In this document: in pieces, positions 42,905-51,218 of the stretch
How positions within the stretch are numbered: the first letter of the stretch is position 1
Layout of the letters: every line of letters starts with the position of its first letter
DNA from: Bacillota bacterium
Lineage (GTDB): Bacteria; Bacillota; Desulfotomaculia; Desulfotomaculales; Desulfallaceae
Reading direction: 5' to 3'
NCBI GenBank assembly: GCA_023439185.1
Contig: JAEXOR010000058.1
Location: 1 to 54,886, forward strand
DNA length: 54,886 nt
Position numbers and translations under genes: made by a program
The notes under the pieces: generated by a model
Seen by the model: the letters and a program-made list of their open reading frames with translations, nothing else
Databases searched by the model: none
Told to the model about the DNA's origin: nothing

Positions 42905-43819
42905 TTAATCGGAGAGCGGCGAATACAACAGCCAGGCCGCGGGATGTAACGCCGAACCGCCAATGCCCAGGTTAACGCCGCCGATTGTTTCCCAGAAGGG
43001 GCGCCTGGGCGTAAGGTCGACAATATCGGCCTCGTCACCAAGTCCCGCCATCCGGGACGCCACCCCCACCGCATCGTAGAAATTACCCAGTTCGTCCACC
43101 AGGCCGTTTTCCAGCGCCTGGCTGCCTGTAAAAACCCGCCCGTCCGCCAGCTCGATCACCTGCTCCCGGTCCATTCCCCGCCCCTGGGAAACAGTATTCA
43201 CAAATTGCCGGTAGATGTCATCCACCATGCTCTGGAAAATAACCTGCTCATCGGTGGTGATATCCCGGGCCGGCGATCCCATGTCTTTATGCGGACCGCT
43301 TTTAAACACAGTGGGGTCCAGACCGATTTTTTCGTACAGACCCTGCATGTCCGTGGTTTCCATAATCACCCCGATGCTGCCGGTGATGGTGCCGGGATTG
43401 GCCACAATCCGATCGCACCGGGACGCAATCCAGTAGCCGCCCGACGCGGCCACATCACCCATGGAAACCACCACTTTTTTACCGGATGCTCTCAAGCGGT
43501 CCACTTCCAGGGAAATTTCCTGGGCCGCCGCCGCGGTGCCGCCGGGGGTGTCCAGGCGCAGTACCACCGCTTTGATGGACTGGTTTTCGGCGGCATGGCG
43601 CAGTTGGGCCATGATGTCGTCGGAACCCGCCACTGTGCTGAACAAGCCGCCGGAACCGGCGCCGGTTACAATGGTGCCGGAAATATTAATTACGCCGACA
43701 GCGGCGTCTCCGCCACCCCGGGCTGATTTATCACCGCCACGGGGCTGAAATACCGCGGCGGCCGCCAGGGACAACACCGCCACACCGATAATAATCCCAG
43801 CTATTAGTTTGCGTTTCAA
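42905..43819 (-). CDS. sppA: Signal peptide peptidase SppA
   Basis: 304 residues with an N-terminal membrane anchor (LIAGIIIGVAVLSLAAAAVF). The catalytic serine is in GDVAASGGYWIAS and the catalytic lysine in SGPHKDMGSPARD, the Ser-Lys dyad of Gram-positive SppA. LRLDTPGGTAAAAQEI precedes it. It degrades signal peptides in the membrane. Start TTG at 43819. The gap upstream holds REPIN copy C and the pyrG terminator. Confidence 0.94.
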   Translation of the reverse strand: MKRKLIAGIIIGVAVLSLAAAAVFQPRGGDKSARGGGDAAVGVINISGTIVTGAGSGGLFSTVAGSDDIMAQLRHAAENQSIKAVVLRLDTPGGTAAAAQEISLEVDRLRASGKKVVVSMGDVAASGGYWIASRCDRIVANPGTITGSIGVIMETTDMQGLYEKIGLDPTVFKSGPHKDMGSPARDITTDEQVIFQSMVDDIYRQFVNTVSQGRGMDREQVIELADGRVFTGSQALENGLVDELGNFYDAVGVASRMAGLGDEADIVDLTPRRPFWETIGGVNLGIGGSALHPAAWLLYSPLSD

Positions 43820-43840
43820 TGTTATTCACTGCCTTTCTTT

Positions 43841-43928
43841 GGTGCCAGGTGTTAAAAGTTAAAAGTGTTAAAAGTCATGAACTATAGTTCGCCACTTTTA
43901 ACAGACTCAACTTTTAACACCTGGCACC
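43841..43928. repeat. REPIN-like palindromic repeat, copy C
   Basis: 88 bp, same ends and centre as copies A and B, between pyrG and sppA. Its GGTGCC end lies a few bases from the sppA ribosome-binding region. Confidence 0.88.
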
Positions 43929-43939
43929 GGCGTTTAAAC

Positions 43940-43969
43940 AAAAAGCTTTGGAATTTCCGTCTCCAAAGC
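43940..43969 (-). terminator. Terminator of pyrG
   Basis: GCTTTGG / CCAAAGC stem with an 11-nt loop followed by TTTTT on the minus strand, about 50 bases beyond the pyrG stop. Confidence 0.75.
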
Positions 43970-44020
43970 AGTTGTTTACGATGACTTTTTAAACTCAGAG
44001 GTGTCAAATGTTCTAAAGCT

Positions 44021-45625
44021 TTAGGTCCGGTTCCTGAGGGCCGCGCCGATGAATTCCCTGAACAGCGGGTGCGGCCGGTAAGGCCGGGACTTAAACTCGG
44101 GATGAAACTGGGTGGCTAAGAACCAGGGATGGTCCTTAAGTTCGATGATCTCCACGAGATAGCGATCCGGCAGGGTGCCGCTGAAGACAATCCCCGCCTC
44201 CGCCAGTTCCTCCCGGTACTTGTTGTTCAATTCATACCGGTGGCGGTGCCTTTCATAAATGATCTCCTCGCCGTAGGATTGACTGGCCCTGGTACCTTCC
44301 AGCAGGCGGCAGGGGTATTTGCCCAGGCGCATGGTGCCGCCCATTTTGTCCAGTTCCTTTTGTTCCGGCAACAGGTCAATGACCGGATACGGCGTGTCGG
44401 GATTAAATTCGGTGCTGTTGGCGCCCTGCCAGCGCAATACGTTCCTGGCGTATTCAACCACCGCCAGCTGCATGCCCAGGCACAAGCCCAGGAAAGGCAC
44501 CTTGTTTACTCTGGCGTAATTAATGGCGTTAATCTTGCCTTCGATGCCCCGGTCGCCAAAACCGCCGGGCACCACCACCCCGTCGACATCCGACAGCAGG
44601 CTTTCAGCGGGCCGGTCTTCCAGCTCCTCGGAGTTGATCCAGCGGATATCCACCGCGACGCCATGGAATAGCCCGGCGTGGCGCAGTGACTCGGCCACGC
44701 TGATGTATGCGTCCGGCAGGGCCACGTACTTGCCCACCAGCCCGATGGTAATGCGCTCCCGGAGGTTTTTCATCTTTTCCACCATGGCCCGCCACTGGGC
44801 AAGATCCGGCTTGGACTGGCACTGCAGCCCCAGCCGCCTTACGGCCAGGTCATCCAGACCCTCTTCCTCCAGCATCAGCGGCACCTCGTAAATATGCGGG
44901 GCGTCCACCGCCTGCACTACGGCGTCCCGGTCGGTATCACAAAACAGCGCCAGCTTGTCCACCATTTCCCTGGAAAGGGGTTTCTCGGTGCGGCATACCA
45001 GCACGTCGGGCTGGATACCGATGCTGCGCAGTTCTTTTACACTATGCTGAGTGGGTTTGGTTTTTAGTTCGTTGGCCACTCTTAAATAAGGTACCAGGGT
45101 AACGTGAATGTACATCACGTTGTCCCGTCCCAGGTCGCTTTTGAGCTGCCGGATCGCTTCCAAAAAGGGGAGTGATTCGATATCGCCGACAGTGCCGCCG
45201 ATCTCGGCGATGACTACGTCTGGCTCGAGTTCCCGGGCGATAAGGCGCACCCGTTCTTTAATTTCATTGGTGATATGGGGAATGACCTGTACCGTCGCCC
45301 CCAGATAATCTCCCCGGCGCTCCTTGTTGATTACCGACCAGTAGATGCCGCCGGTGGTGACGTTGCTGCTTTTACCCAGGCTGGCGTCAATAAACCGTTC
45401 GTAGTGTCCCAGATCCAGGTCGGTTTCCGCCCCGTCGTCGGTAACAAATACTTCACCGTGCTGATATGGACTCATGGTGCCCGGATCTATGTTAATATAT
45501 GGATCCAATTTTTGGATGGCTACTTTTAAACCCCGGCTCTTAAGCAGTTGACCCAAAGACGCGGCGGTAATCCCCTTACCCAGGGACGATACCACGCCGC
45601 CGGTGACAAAGATGAACTTGGCCAT
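44021..45625 (-). CDS. pyrG: CTP synthase
   Basis: 534 residues, standard length. N-terminal synthetase domain (1-265) begins KFIFVTGGVVSSLGKGI with the P-loop; C-terminal class I glutamine amidotransferase (about 290-534) has the nucleophile Cys in CLGMQLAVVEYARN and HxE in TQFHPEF. It aminates UTP to CTP. A good promoter precedes it, but I saw no attenuator of the Bacillus type in the short leader. Confidence 0.97.
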   Translation of the reverse strand: MAKFIFVTGGVVSSLGKGITAASLGQLLKSRGLKVAIQKLDPYINIDPGTMSPYQHGEVFVTDDGAETDLDLGHYERFIDASLGKSSNVTTGGIYWSVINKERRGDYLGATVQVIPHITNEIKERVRLIARELEPDVVIAEIGGTVGDIESLPFLEAIRQLKSDLGRDNVMYIHVTLVPYLRVANELKTKPTQHSVKELRSIGIQPDVLVCRTEKPLSREMVDKLALFCDTDRDAVVQAVDAPHIYEVPLMLEEEGLDDLAVRRLGLQCQSKPDLAQWRAMVEKMKNLRERITIGLVGKYVALPDAYISVAESLRHAGLFHGVAVDIRWINSEELEDRPAESLLSDVDGVVVPGGFGDRGIEGKINAINYARVNKVPFLGLCLGMQLAVVEYARNVLRWQGANSTEFNPDTPYPVIDLLPEQKELDKMGGTMRLGKYPCRLLEGTRASQSYGEEIIYERHRHRYELNNKYREELAEAGIVFSGTLPDRYLVEIIELKDHPWFLATQFHPEFKSRPYRPHPLFREFIGAALRNRT

Positions 45626-45668
45626 GAGGTGCCTCCTGTTGCAAAATTTCTGTAAAAAATCCTTTTTT

Positions 45669-45696
45669 ATTCTACCATGTTAAAACTTCCTGTCAA
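45669..45696 (-). promoter_or_regulatory. Promoter of pyrG
   Basis: TTGACA, 16 bases, TAGAAT on the minus strand, ending about 44 bases before the pyrG ATG. The leader starts near AAAAAAGG. Confidence 0.65.
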
Positions 45697-45708
45697 TATA
45701 ATACCGGA

Positions 45709-45873
45709 CTATTCCCAGCCAAACCAACGAACGGCAATCGTATAGCCCAGAAATAAGCCCACTATGCCCGCCAGCCCGGCCGCCGTGGGCGGTCCCGGGA
45801 TCGGCAATTTCAAACGGGCAAACAACAGCCCCACAATTAAACCGGTTATGACGGCCAGCACTACTTCACGCAT
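45709..45873 (-). CDS. XapX domain membrane protein
   Basis: 54 residues from the ATG at 45873 (MREVVLAVITGLIVGLLF); the longer frame to 45924 overlaps argS and lacks a ribosome-binding site. Two hydrophobic helices separated by LKLPIPGPPTAAGLAGI, the XapX signature. Function unknown. It follows argS closely. Confidence 0.82.
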   Translation of the reverse strand: MREVVLAVITGLIVGLLFARLKLPIPGPPTAAGLAGIVGLFLGYTIAVRWFGWE

Positions 45874-45886
45874 GGGAATCCCCCAT

Positions 45887-47569
45887 TTACATTTTCTCGG
45901 GCGCCCGGACCCCAAGCAGGTCAAGGGCGTTCTTCAGCACCACCCGGGTGGCTTCCACCAGCAGCAGCCGGGCATTGCTCAGCCCGGTGTCATCGGTAAT
46001 CACCCGGGACGCATAATAAAAACTATGCAAGAGACCTGCCACTTCGTGCACATACCGGGCAATTCTATGCGGGGCCAGTTGGCGGGCCGCCATGGCTACT
46101 TCCTCCGGAAAATCCGCCAGGCGGCGGGCCAGGGCCAATTCCGTCTCTTCCTTAAGCAGACTCAGGTCCACCGCTTCCGGTTCCGGCATTTCCCGCCCCT
46201 GCTCCGCCAGCTGCCGGAAAATGCTGCAGATGCGGGCATGGGCGTACTGCACATAATACACCGGGTTGTCGTTGGACTGGGCACGGGCCAGATCCAGGTC
46301 AAAGTCCAGGTGGCTGTCGGCGCTGCGCATCACGAAGAAATAACGGGCGGCATCCAGCCCCACTTCCTCCACCAGTTCCTGCAAAGAGACGAACTGGCCG
46401 GTGCGCTTGGACATGCGCACAATTTCCCCGCCCCGGAACAACCGCACCAGTTGCATTAAAACCACGTGCAGGGCGTCGGGACTGTAGCCCAGGGCCTCCA
46501 TGACGCCCTTCATCCTGGGCACGTGGCCGTGATGGTCCGCCCCCCAGATGTTGATCACCCAATCAAAGCCCCGCTGGAACTTATCCATATGGTAGGCGAT
46601 GTCGGCGGCGAAATAAGTGGGAATGCCGTTTTTGCGCACCACCACCTCGTCCTTCTCCATGCCGAAGGCGCTGGCTTTAAACCAGAGCGCCCCTTCTTTT
46701 TCGTAAATATAGCCCCGTTCCCTGAGCAGGTTTACGGCCTCGTCCACCCGGCCGCTGTCGTGCAGCGACTGCTCGGAGAACCAGACGTCATAGGTAACGC
46801 CGAAGTCAGACAGGGCTTCCCTGATGCCGCCGATTTTTTCCGCCAGGGCGTAACGGGCCAGAGTGTCCAGCCTTTCGCGCTGCGGCGCGCTAAGCAGGCT
46901 GTCCCCATGTTCGTCAATAAACCGGCGCGCCGTGTCGACAATATCCTGCCCATGGTAACCGCCCTCGGGGATGACGCCCTCCCGGCCCAGCAACTCAAAA
47001 AACCGCGCCTCCAAGGACAGGGCGAAGTTTTCAATTTGATTGCCGGCGTCGTTGATATAATACTCCCGGGTCACCTGCCAGCCGGCAAAGTCCAGGATGG
47101 CCGCGATGCTGTCACCCAACGCCGCCCCCCGGGCATTGCCCATATGTAATAGTCCCGTCGGGTTGGCGCTGACGAATTCCACCTGCACCTTTTTGCCTTC
47201 CCCCAACGCCACCCGGCCGTAATCAGATCGCTGCCGGACCGCCGGGGGAATTGCTTCCAGCACCCAGCGGGGATCCAGATGAAAATTAATAAAACCCGGC
47301 CCGGCCACTTCAATCCGTTCCAGCCACTGTAATGGGCGGGGCAGGTACTCCACCAGCAGTTCGGCAATCTTTCTGGGCGCCATGCGGGCCTGTTTGGACA
47401 GCAGCAGCGCCAGGTTGACGGCAAAATCGCCGTGGTCCCGCTCCCGGGGCACCTCCACCAGAAACTCGGGCAGTTCCACCGGCGGCAATTGCCCCGCCGC
47501 CACCGCCCCGGCCAGCGCGTCCGCCATCGCCTGCCTCAACCCGGCGCGCGTGTTCTCTACAATGTTAAT
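45887..47569 (-). CDS. argS: Arginyl-tRNA synthetase
   Basis: 560 residues if begun at an ATT (47569) reading (M)NIVENTRAGLRQA, 9 bases after a perfect AGGAGG. The first conventional start is a TTG 10 codons further in, with no ribosome-binding site. Class I motifs: HMGNARGAALG (HIGH equivalent) and KMSKR. The C-terminal anticodon-binding domain with HAR and LCNY-like elements ends in LLGVRAPEKM. It charges tRNA-Arg. The upstream side abuts the RAYT transposase element, so the original promoter has been displaced or replaced. Confidence 0.95.
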   Translation of the reverse strand: MNIVENTRAGLRQAMADALAGAVAAGQLPPVELPEFLVEVPRERDHGDFAVNLALLLSKQARMAPRKIAELLVEYLPRPLQWLERIEVAGPGFINFHLDPRWVLEAIPPAVRQRSDYGRVALGEGKKVQVEFVSANPTGLLHMGNARGAALGDSIAAILDFAGWQVTREYYINDAGNQIENFALSLEARFFELLGREGVIPEGGYHGQDIVDTARRFIDEHGDSLLSAPQRERLDTLARYALAEKIGGIREALSDFGVTYDVWFSEQSLHDSGRVDEAVNLLRERGYIYEKEGALWFKASAFGMEKDEVVVRKNGIPTYFAADIAYHMDKFQRGFDWVINIWGADHHGHVPRMKGVMEALGYSPDALHVVLMQLVRLFRGGEIVRMSKRTGQFVSLQELVEEVGLDAARYFFVMRSADSHLDFDLDLARAQSNDNPVYYVQYAHARICSIFRQLAEQGREMPEPEAVDLSLLKEETELALARRLADFPEEVAMAARQLAPHRIARYVHEVAGLLHSFYYASRVITDDTGLSNARLLLVEATRVVLKNALDLLGVRAPEKM

Positions 47570-47636
47570 GATATCTTACCTCCTTTGGTGCCAGGTGTTA
47601 CACTTTAAATTATTATATTTGGCCAATCTGCGGTCA

Positions 47637-47667
47637 GGGGACATACCTCCTTCGGAGGAATGTCCCC
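47637..47667. repeat. GGGGACAT-type hairpin inside the RAYT element
   Basis: GGGGACATACCTCC and GGAGGAATGTCCCC pair at 13 of 14 positions around TTC. A second hairpin (GAAAGTCGCGC / GCGCGACTTTC) follows at about 47697-47742. Both lie between the left REP and the transposase start and may be recognition or regulatory structures. Confidence 0.65.
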
Positions 47668-47811
47668 CAACTTTTGCCAAAGCTAAGGAATAAAGTACTG
47701 AAAGTCGCGCGCTGATGGAACTGATTGAGCGCGACTTTCTTGAAAGTTGAAATTGTTAAAAGTTAAGGTTAAAATATGTAAAATATGCTAACTTTTCAGG
47801 AGGTGATCTCA

Positions 47812-48762
47812 ATGAGCCGCCCTCAGCGCAGTTTCCCGACACCAAATACAGTATATCATGTAATCTCCCGTGGGAATAACCGGCAGGAAATTTTTTTGGA
47901 CAACCGTGATTACTTCCGGTATCTTGATTTGTGGCGCAAGCATCAGGCTGAAATGGATTTTACAGTTTACGCTTATGTGCTGATGCCTAATCATGTGCAC
48001 TGGCTGTTAAAAACCGGTTTCACCACCCTGCCGGAAATAATGCACCGCACGCACAGCACCTACGCACGCTGGTTCAACCACCGGCACGAACGGGTGGGGC
48101 ACCTGTTTCAGGACCGTTACAAATCCATTATCTGCGATACGGACAGCTACCTGCTGGCGCTGGCGCGATACATACACTTAAACCCCATCCGGGCAGGGAT
48201 GGCCAGGGAGGTGCACCATTACCCCTGGAGCAGTTACCCCGGTTATTGCGGGCATGAGAATCCTTTATTGGATACCTCTTTATTATTGGGATATTATGGC
48301 CAGATTATTGAAAAAGCCAGAGCCAAATTTATTAGCTTCACCATGGAAGGAATAAAAGAAATTGAACGGCAGGATAAATCCGCATCCATAACACCGCCTG
48401 CCTTACAAAAAGAAAAACGGCACCAAATGCCATTTGATAGTAATCATGAAAACCAGGGTTCACGCACAATTACACCCAAAAGTAAACAGATAAATATTGA
48501 ACAAATAGCTGATTGGATAATTGAAGAAACCGGCGCAGCCCTGGCCGAGATACAAAGTAACAATCAACAATACCATGTACTTTTAGCACGGTATCTGTTG
48601 ATCAGAATAGCGGTTGGTGAGGCAGGCGTCAAACGCAGCATGGCAGCCAGGTTTTTGCATAAAAGCCGGGCCCATATTACCACAGTGATGGAAAAATGGC
48701 AGCAGAATGACGTGCCTCACCAGGCCGAAAAATTACTTGCAAAATTTGTCAATGACTTTTAA
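47812..48762 (+). CDS. REP-associated tyrosine transposase (RAYT)
   Basis: 316 residues from the ATG at 47812, which has AGGAGGTGA 5-6 bases upstream. Y1-type HUH domain: TVYHVISRGNNRQEIF, the metal-binding histidines in MPNHVHWLL, GHLFQDRYKS with candidate catalytic Tyr, and LARYIHLNPIRAGMA, the strongest RAYT signature. The C-terminal 100 residues form a DnaA-like helical DNA-binding segment (IEQIADWIIEE ... RSMAARFLHKSRAHITTVM). It would nick single-stranded REP hairpins. It appears intact and is the only candidate in the window to mobilise the palindromic repeats. Confidence 0.92.
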   Translation: MSRPQRSFPTPNTVYHVISRGNNRQEIFLDNRDYFRYLDLWRKHQAEMDFTVYAYVLMPNHVHWLLKTGFTTLPEIMHRTHSTYARWFNHRHERVGHLFQDRYKSIICDTDSYLLALARYIHLNPIRAGMAREVHHYPWSSYPGYCGHENPLLDTSLLLGYYGQIIEKARAKFISFTMEGIKEIERQDKSASITPPALQKEKRHQMPFDSNHENQGSRTITPKSKQINIEQIADWIIEETGAALAEIQSNNQQYHVLLARYLLIRIAVGEAGVKRSMAARFLHKSRAHITTVMEKWQQNDVPHQAEKLLAKFVNDF

Positions 48763-48773
48763 CACTTTAACTT

Positions 48774-49355
48774 TTAACACCTGGCACCAAAGCCGGCGGT
48801 GAAGGCGGCGTTGTTTACTTCCAGCAGGCGCGGGGGGACGATGGAGGCCAGGGCGTCGCGCCAGGTTTGCTCGTCCACCGGGAGTTTTTTGGCCATGGCG
48901 CCCAGAAGCACCACGTTGGCGGCCTTGGCGTTGCCGCAATCCAGGGCTGCCTGCAGGGCGTCCAGCACCTGTACGTCGGCCACCCGCTCTTTAATTTTGC
49001 CGGTGATGTCCTCGGGATATTCCGCCGCCCCCGCCAGTACCGGTACGGGGGAAATCCGCTGGCTGTTGATGATCACGGTACCGCCTGGTTTGAGGCAGGC
49101 AAGCCAGCGCAGCGCTTCCAATTGTTCAAAGGCCAGGATAACGTCGGCCTCGCCCTCGGAGATAACCGGCGAATATACTTTTTCGCCCAGCCGCACCTGG
49201 GTAACCACACTGCCGCCCCGCTGGGCCATGCCGTGGATTTCCGAGACCTTGATGTCGTAGCCCATTTTCATGGCCACCGCCGCCAGCACCTTGCTGGCCA
49301 GAATGGTGCCCTGGCCGCCCACGCCCACCATTAATACGTTAATCGGTTTAAGCAC
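48774..49355 (-). CDS. iorB: Indolepyruvate:ferredoxin oxidoreductase beta subunit
   Basis: About 193 residues from the GTG at 49355, spaced 7 bases from AAAGGTGG; an in-frame GTG at 49367 is an alternative. VLMVGVGGQGTILASKVLA is the gamma/beta-type pyruvate-oxidoreductase fold. With IorA it interconverts aryl-pyruvates and aryl-acetyl-CoA plus CO2, using ferredoxin. The C-terminus reads GFGARC-stop, and its last codons come from the terminal repeat of the neighbouring RAYT element. Overlaps the iorA stop. Confidence 0.94.
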   Translation of the reverse strand: MLKPINVLMVGVGGQGTILASKVLAAVAMKMGYDIKVSEIHGMAQRGGSVVTQVRLGEKVYSPVISEGEADVILAFEQLEALRWLACLKPGGTVIINSQRISPVPVLAGAAEYPEDITGKIKERVADVQVLDALQAALDCGNAKAANVVLLGAMAKKLPVDEQTWRDALASIVPPRLLEVNNAAFTAGFGARC

Positions 49356-51102
49356 CGGCGTTACCACCTTTCATCGCCCCGGTTTTGCATACCTGCACGC
49401 ACAGGTCACAGCCCACGCAAAGGGTTTGATCCACCGCTGATTTCTTATCGCTGACCGAAATGGCCGGGCAGCTTAGTTTTAAGCACATTTTACAGCCGTT
49501 GCAGATCTCCGGGTCCACCGTTACCGCCGGTTTGGTTTCCCGGGTCAGCAGAATGCAGGGCCGCCGGGCGATAATCACCGACGGACCCTTGGCCGCCAGT
49601 CCGGTATGCACCGCCGTTTTTATCGCAGCCATGTCCAGGGGGTCCAGCACTTCCACCTGTTTGACGCCCAGAGCGCGGCACAGGGATTCCAGGTCCACTT
49701 CAGGCGCCTCGCCGCCCATCAGGGTGCGACCGGTGGCGGGATGGTCCTGGTGACCGGTCATGGCGGTGGTGCGGTTGTCCAGAATCAGTACCGTGATGTC
49801 GCTGTTGTTGTATACCGCGTTTAAGAGCGAGGTGATGCCGGAGTGCAGGAAGGTGGAGTCGCCGATGACGGCCACTGTTTTTTCCTTCAAGCCGGGCACC
49901 GCTTTGTCAATGCCGTGGGCCATGCTGATGCTGGCCCCCATGCAGATGCAGCTGTCGATGCCCTCCAGGGGCGGCAGCCCGCCCAGGGTGTAGCAGCCGA
50001 TGTCGCCGCTGACGGTAAGCTTCATGCTGTGCAGGGTATAAAACACCCCACGGTGGGGACAGCCCGGGCACAGCACCGGCGGCCGGGGAGGAGCCTGGGG
50101 CAGTCCCGCGGCCAGGTCTTCTCCGCTCCCGGCGGGGAGCACCCCGGCGGCGGCAAATATGCGCCGCAGCAGGCCCTGGTCGAACTCGCCCGTAACCGGG
50201 AGGATTTCCTTACCGGTCACCTTGATGCCCAGCATGCGGATTTGCTCCTCCAGGTAAGGTTCCAGTTCCTCCACCACGTACAGGGTTTCCACCTGCGCCG
50301 CGAATTGCTTAATTAGTTTAACAGGGACGGGGTTGGTCATGCCCAGCTTCAGCACCGACGCGCCGGGCAACGCTTCCCGCACGTACTGGTAGCTGATGCC
50401 GCTGGTGATCACGCCGATTTTGTCATCTCCCGGCAGGATATAGTTCACCGGAGTGGTTTCGCTGTACTCTTTTAAACGGGCCAGCCTGTCCTCCAGGTTG
50501 AGCCGGCGCAGACGCCCGAAGGCGGGCACCATCAGGTGTTTTTTGACGTCCTTGCTGTAGGGCTTGATTTCCCGGGGTCCGGGTTCGCCCAGTTCCACCA
50601 TGCCCTGGGAGTGGGCTACCCTGGTGGTGATGCGCAGCATGACGGGTATATCAAGCCGCTCGCTGATGTCCAGGCCCAAAGCCACCATGTCCTTGGCTTC
50701 CTGGCTGTCGGACGGTTCCAGCATGGCCACCTTGGCAAACCGTGCGTAATGGCGGTTGTCCTGTTCGTTCTGGGAGCTGTGCATACCGGGGTCGTCGGCG
50801 GAGACCAGCAACAGCCCGCCGTTGACGCCCGTATAAGCGGCGGTAAACAGCGGGTCGGCGGCCACGTTGACCCCCACGTGCTTCATGGTGATCAGCGCCC
50901 GCGCGCCGGCGATGGCGGCGCCCACGCCCACTTCCAGGGCCACCTTCTCGTTGGGCGCCCACTCGCTGTATACTTCCTTGTAACGGGCCAGGTTTTCCAA
51001 TATCTCGGTGCTTGGCGTGCCCGGGTAACCAGACGCCAGACTGACACCGGCTTCATAAGCGCCGCGGGCAATGGCGGCGTTACCGGAAAGTAGTTCTTTC
51101 AA
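49348..51102 (-). CDS. iorA: Indolepyruvate:ferredoxin oxidoreductase alpha subunit
   Basis: 584 residues, TTG start with GGAGGAG 7 bases upstream. N-terminal pyrimidine-binding domain (GNAAIARGAYEAGV), TPP-binding domain with GDIGCYTLG and GDSTFLHSG, and two C-terminal [4Fe-4S] clusters (CNGCKMCLKLSC and CVGCDLCVQVC). Oxidatively decarboxylates indolepyruvate, phenylpyruvate and hydroxyphenylpyruvate, or runs in reverse with reduced ferredoxin. REPIN copy D lies immediately upstream of its ribosome-binding site. Confidence 0.96.
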   Translation of the reverse strand: MKELLSGNAAIARGAYEAGVSLASGYPGTPSTEILENLARYKEVYSEWAPNEKVALEVGVGAAIAGARALITMKHVGVNVAADPLFTAAYTGVNGGLLLVSADDPGMHSSQNEQDNRHYARFAKVAMLEPSDSQEAKDMVALGLDISERLDIPVMLRITTRVAHSQGMVELGEPGPREIKPYSKDVKKHLMVPAFGRLRRLNLEDRLARLKEYSETTPVNYILPGDDKIGVITSGISYQYVREALPGASVLKLGMTNPVPVKLIKQFAAQVETLYVVEELEPYLEEQIRMLGIKVTGKEILPVTGEFDQGLLRRIFAAAGVLPAGSGEDLAAGLPQAPPRPPVLCPGCPHRGVFYTLHSMKLTVSGDIGCYTLGGLPPLEGIDSCICMGASISMAHGIDKAVPGLKEKTVAVIGDSTFLHSGITSLLNAVYNNSDITVLILDNRTTAMTGHQDHPATGRTLMGGEAPEVDLESLCRALGVKQVEVLDPLDMAAIKTAVHTGLAAKGPSVIIARRPCILLTRETKPAVTVDPEICNGCKMCLKLSCPAISVSDKKSAVDQTLCVGCDLCVQVCKTGAMKGGNAGA

Positions 51103-51118
51103 GTTTTTCTCCTCCTTT

Positions 51119-51206
51119 GGTGCCAGGTGTTAAAAGTCGATTTTGTTAAAAGTGACGAACTATAGTTCATGACTTTTAACACTTTTAACTTTTAACACCT
51201 GGCACC
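51119..51206. repeat. REPIN-like palindromic repeat, copy D (inverted)
   Basis: 88 bp, the same family in the opposite orientation to copies A-C (CAT and CGCC flanks of the GAACTATAGTTC core are swapped). Between paaK and iorA; its left end is 3 bases from the iorA ribosome-binding site. Confidence 0.88.
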
Positions 51207-51218
51207 AGGTTCACCAGG

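Larger units (their letters stand above)
47587..48788 (+). mobile_element. REP-flanked RAYT transposase element
   Basis: 1202 bp bounded by GGTGCCAGGTGTTA (47587-47600) and TTTTAACACCTGGCACC (to 48788), the same ends as the REPIN-like copies A-D. It carries one transposase gene. The left 200 bases hold two further hairpins (47637-47667 and 47697-47742). It is inserted between the argS ribosome-binding site and the end of iorB, and its right end supplies the last codons of iorB. Confidence 0.85.

Noticed and set aside
37211..51206. CRISPR array from the repeated GGTGCCAGG units
   Set aside because: Units are kilobases apart, palindromic over their full length, and have no spacers or cas genes; they fit REPINs.
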